Source: Pseudothauera rhizosphaerae (lineage in GTDB: Bacteria > Pseudomonadota > Gammaproteobacteria > Burkholderiales > Rhodocyclaceae). From it: 64,000 nt of DNA. Of this stretch, positions 61,924-64,000 are shown piece after piece (within the stretch, counting starts at the first letter, position 1; every line of letters starts with the position of its first letter). A model generated the notes under the pieces. The model made no database searches, had not been told where the DNA came from, and saw nothing but the letters and a program-made list of their open reading frames with translations. Both the position numbers and the translations under genes were made by a program. The DNA is taken from positions 83,460 to 147,459 of the forward strand of contig NZ_SSOD01000012.1 in NCBI RefSeq assembly GCF_004801305.1. Reading direction: 5' to 3'.

Positions 61924-63327
61924 ATGACCCAACCCACCCGCCCGGAACACGACCTGCTCGGCGAACGCGAAGTGCCCGCCGACGCCTACTGGGGCATCCA
62001 CACGCTGCGCGCGCTGGAAAATTACCCCATCACCGGCAAGCCCATCGGCAGCTACCCGGAACTGGTCAAGGCGCTGGCCCTGGTCAAGCAGGCCGCCGCG
62101 CGCGCCAACAACAAGCTCGGCCAGCTCGACGCCGGACGCCACCGCGCCATCGAGGACGCCTGCATCGACATCGCCGAGGGCCGCCTGCACAACCAGTTCG
62201 TCGTGGATGTGATCCAGGGCGGCGCCGGCACCTCCACCAACATGAACGCCAACGAGGTCGTCGCCAACCTCGCCCTGGAAAAGCTGGGCTGGCCCAAGGG
62301 CCACTACAAGGAGCTGCACCCGATCAACCACGTGAACATGAGCCAGAGCACCAACGACGTGTACCCCACCGCGCTCAAGCTCGCCGTGGTGTTCGCCATC
62401 CAGGGCCTGCTCGACGCCATGCAGGCGCTGCGCGAAGCCTTCGCCGCCAAGGCCGCAGAGTTCGCCGACGTGCTCAAGATCGGCCGCACCCAGTTGCAGG
62501 ACGCGGTGCCCATGACGCTGGGGCAGGAGTTCTCCACCTACGCAGTGATGATGGGCGAGGACATCGCCCGCCTGCGCGAGGCCATCGCCCTGATCCAGGA
62601 GATCAACCTGGGAGCGACGGCCATCGGCACCGGTATCAACACGGACATCCGCTACGCCAAAATGGCCACCGAGTTCCTCGCCGAACTGTCCGGCGTGCGC
62701 CTGGTGCCGGCGGAAAACCTCATCGAGGCCACCCAGGACACCGGCGCCTTCGTGCAGCTCTCGGGCGTGCTCAAGCGCATTGCCTGCAAGCTCTCCAAGG
62801 TGTGCAACGACCTGCGCCTGCTCTCCTCCGGCCCCCAGGCCGGCTTCAACGAGATCAACCTGCCCGAGCGCGCGGCCGGCTCCAGCATCATGCCGGGCAA
62901 GGTCAATCCCATCATTCCGGAAGTGGTCAACCAGATCGCCTTCGAAGTCATCGGCAACGACGTCACCATCACCATGGCCTCCGAAAGCGGGCAACTGCAG
63001 TTGAACGCCTTCGAGCCCATCATCGGGCACTCGCTCTTCAAGAGCATCGAGCACCTGGAAGCCGGCTGCCGCACCCTCACCGACAACTGCGTGCGCGGCA
63101 TCACCGCCAACCGGGATCTGCTCGCCGAGCGGGTGCGCACCTCGGCGGGCCTGGCCACCGCCCTGAACCCCCACATCGGCTACGAAAACTCCACCTGGGC
63201 CGCCCGCGAGGCGCTACGCACCGGGCGCAGCGTGGCCGAACTGGTGCTGGAGAAGGGCCTGATGGACAAGGAAGCCCTCGAACGCGTGCTGCGCCCCGAA
63301 GTCCTCACCGCGCCGCGGCGCGAATGA
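61924..63327 (+). CDS. aspA: aspartate ammonia-lyase
   Basis: Deaminates L-aspartate to fumarate and ammonia. 467 residues. The superfamily signature is GSSIMPGKVNPIIPEVVNQ; the PEVVNQ continuation is characteristic of aspartase, whereas class II fumarases read PTQ. QGGAGTSTNMNANEVVAN and VNMSQSTNDVYPTA bind the substrate. AAGGAGACGG precedes the ATG at 61924. Followed by an L-asparaginase gene with a 4-base overlap. Fumarase activity is less likely but the call rests on motifs alone. Confidence 0.92.
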   Translation: MTQPTRPEHDLLGEREVPADAYWGIHTLRALENYPITGKPIGSYPELVKALALVKQAAARANNKLGQLDAGRHRAIEDACIDIAEGRLHNQFVVDVIQGGAGTSTNMNANEVVANLALEKLGWPKGHYKELHPINHVNMSQSTNDVYPTALKLAVVFAIQGLLDAMQALREAFAAKAAEFADVLKIGRTQLQDAVPMTLGQEFSTYAVMMGEDIARLREAIALIQEINLGATAIGTGINTDIRYAKMATEFLAELSGVRLVPAENLIEATQDTGAFVQLSGVLKRIACKLSKVCNDLRLLSSGPQAGFNEINLPERAAGSSIMPGKVNPIIPEVVNQIAFEVIGNDVTITMASESGQLQLNAFEPIIGHSLFKSIEHLEAGCRTLTDNCVRGITANRDLLAERVRTSAGLATALNPHIGYENSTWAAREALRTGRSVAELVLEKGLMDKEALERVLRPEVLTAPRRE

Positions 63328-64000
63328 AACCATCCACCATGTCCCAACGCCCCCTCATCGCGCTGGTCGCCACCGGCGGCACCATCGCCGGCGCCGCCGC
63401 CTCGGCCACCGACACCACCGGCTACACCGCCGGCAGCCTAACGGCTGCCGACCTGCTGGATGCCGTGCCCCAGCTCGGCACCGTGGCCGAACTGCGCGCC
63501 GAACAGCTCTTCAATCTCGACAGCAAGGACATGGGCCCGACCCACTGGCTGGCCCTCACGCGCCGCGTCCAGGCGCTGCTGGACGACCCCGCCATCGACG
63601 GCGTGGTAATCACCCACGGCACCGACACGCTGGAAGAAACCGCCTTCTTCCTGCACCTTGCCCTGCACGGTGACAAGCCGGTGGTGCTGACCGCCGCCAT
63701 GCGCCCGGCCACCGCGCTCTCCGCCGACGGACCGATGAATCTGTGGGAAGCGGTGGGCGTGGCGGCCAGCACCGAATTCCGCGGCCCCGGCGTGCTGATC
63801 GCCTTTGCCGGCGAAGTTTTCTCCGCCGAGGATTTCGCCAAGGGCCACACGGTGCGCCCGGCCGCCTTCGCCGCCCGCCACGCCGGGCCGCTGGGCCTCG
63901 CCTCGCCGCCCCAGCGCCTGCGCGCCCCGGCCCGTTCCGCCGCCGCCCTGCTCCCCCGCGGCGCGCTCGACAGCCTCGACACGCTGCCCTGGGTGGAAGT
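63324..64000 (+). CDS. L-asparaginase, C-terminus cut by window edge
   Basis: About 225 residues are visible. The first threonine motif ATGGTIAG and the second THGTDTLEET define an L-asparaginase; VLTAAMRPATALSADGPMNL is also conserved. No signal peptide, so cytoplasmic. The ATG at 63324 overlaps the aspA stop (ATGA); a second in-frame ATG at 63339 is just as possible. With aspA it makes an operon turning asparagine into fumarate and two ammonium ions. Confidence 0.9.
   Translation, partial: MKPSTMSQRPLIALVATGGTIAGAAASATDTTGYTAGSLTAADLLDAVPQLGTVAELRAEQLFNLDSKDMGPTHWLALTRRVQALLDDPAIDGVVITHGTDTLEETAFFLHLALHGDKPVVLTAAMRPATALSADGPMNLWEAVGVAASTEFRGPGVLIAFAGEVFSAEDFAKGHTVRPAAFAARHAGPLGLASPPQRLRAPARSAAALLPRGALDSLDTLPWVE

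Noticed and set aside
61924..63327. Class II fumarase (fumC)
   Set aside because: The signature is followed by IIPEVVNQ as in aspartases instead of the PTQ of fumarases, and an asparaginase gene follows.

Overview
The window is dense, GC-rich bacterial chromosome with almost no mobile DNA. Gene content and order (pilMNOPQ-aroK-aroB-dgt-gltB-gltD, ubiC-ubiA with pyrF and ubiD, a large beta-oxidation block, a MaoC-Pta/ackA pair) point to a betaproteobacterium, most likely Rhodocyclales of the Thauera/Azoarcus type. That assignment is inference from synteny and composition; no rRNA gene is present to confirm it.

Layout. 1-1.5 kb: minus-strand trio of lipoproteins (CsgG-like, DUF4810, DUF799 cut by the window edge). 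1.5-4.8 kb: glmU-glmS, the route to UDP-N-acetylglucosamine. 4.9-7.5 kb: plus-strand MaoC-phosphotransacetylase fusion coupled to acetate kinase, followed by a REP-type inverted repeat and a two-way terminator. 7.7-13.8 kb: gltB-gltD, glutamate synthase, with a terminator-like hairpin in its leader. 14-22 kb: pilM-N-O-P-Q (type IV pilus alignment complex and secretin) running into aroK-aroB-dgt. 22-26.3 kb: mrcA, cyaY, lptM, lysA (cell wall, iron, LPS-export accessory, lysine). 26.3-30.2 kb: a hypothetical gene with rfbD-rfbB (dTDP-rhamnose, partial set) and dacB. 30.2-36.5 kb: recG, ubiC, ubiA, a small secreted protein, pyrF, ubiD. 36.5-40.9 kb: ridA, fliW, a tandem-SPOR protein, a DUF2802 protein, metY and an ElyC/YdcF-like protein.

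40.9-54.4 kb is a fatty-acid degradation locus on the minus strand. A TetR-family regulator is followed by fadE, a thiolase, a FadJ-type multifunctional enzyme, an acyl-CoA thioesterase, a FadL-type porin, a second multifunctional enzyme with reversed domain order (FadN type), a second thiolase, a DUF4442 hot-dog protein and a crotonase-fold enzyme. Three successive genes overlap by 4 bases. The regulator has a clear palindromic operator beside its own predicted promoter. Uptake (FadL), the first oxidation (FadE), hydration/dehydrogenation (two enzymes), thiolysis (two enzymes) and CoA-pool control (thioesterases) are all encoded here; no acyl-CoA ligase or electron-transfer flavoprotein gene is in the window.

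54.8-61.8 kb: a DUF1631 protein coupled to an HDOD protein, an Atm1-type ABC exporter, and a membrane CHASE-PAS-PAS-GGDEF protein whose stop codon overlaps that of the exporter. 61.9-64 kb: aspA and the start of an L-asparaginase gene, an Asn-to-Asp-to-fumarate pair. I saw no tRNA, rRNA, CRISPR array, insertion sequence, prophage or obvious defence system. The unusual material is in small uncharacterised genes, intergenic palindromes and regulatory leaders rather than in a new multi-gene system.
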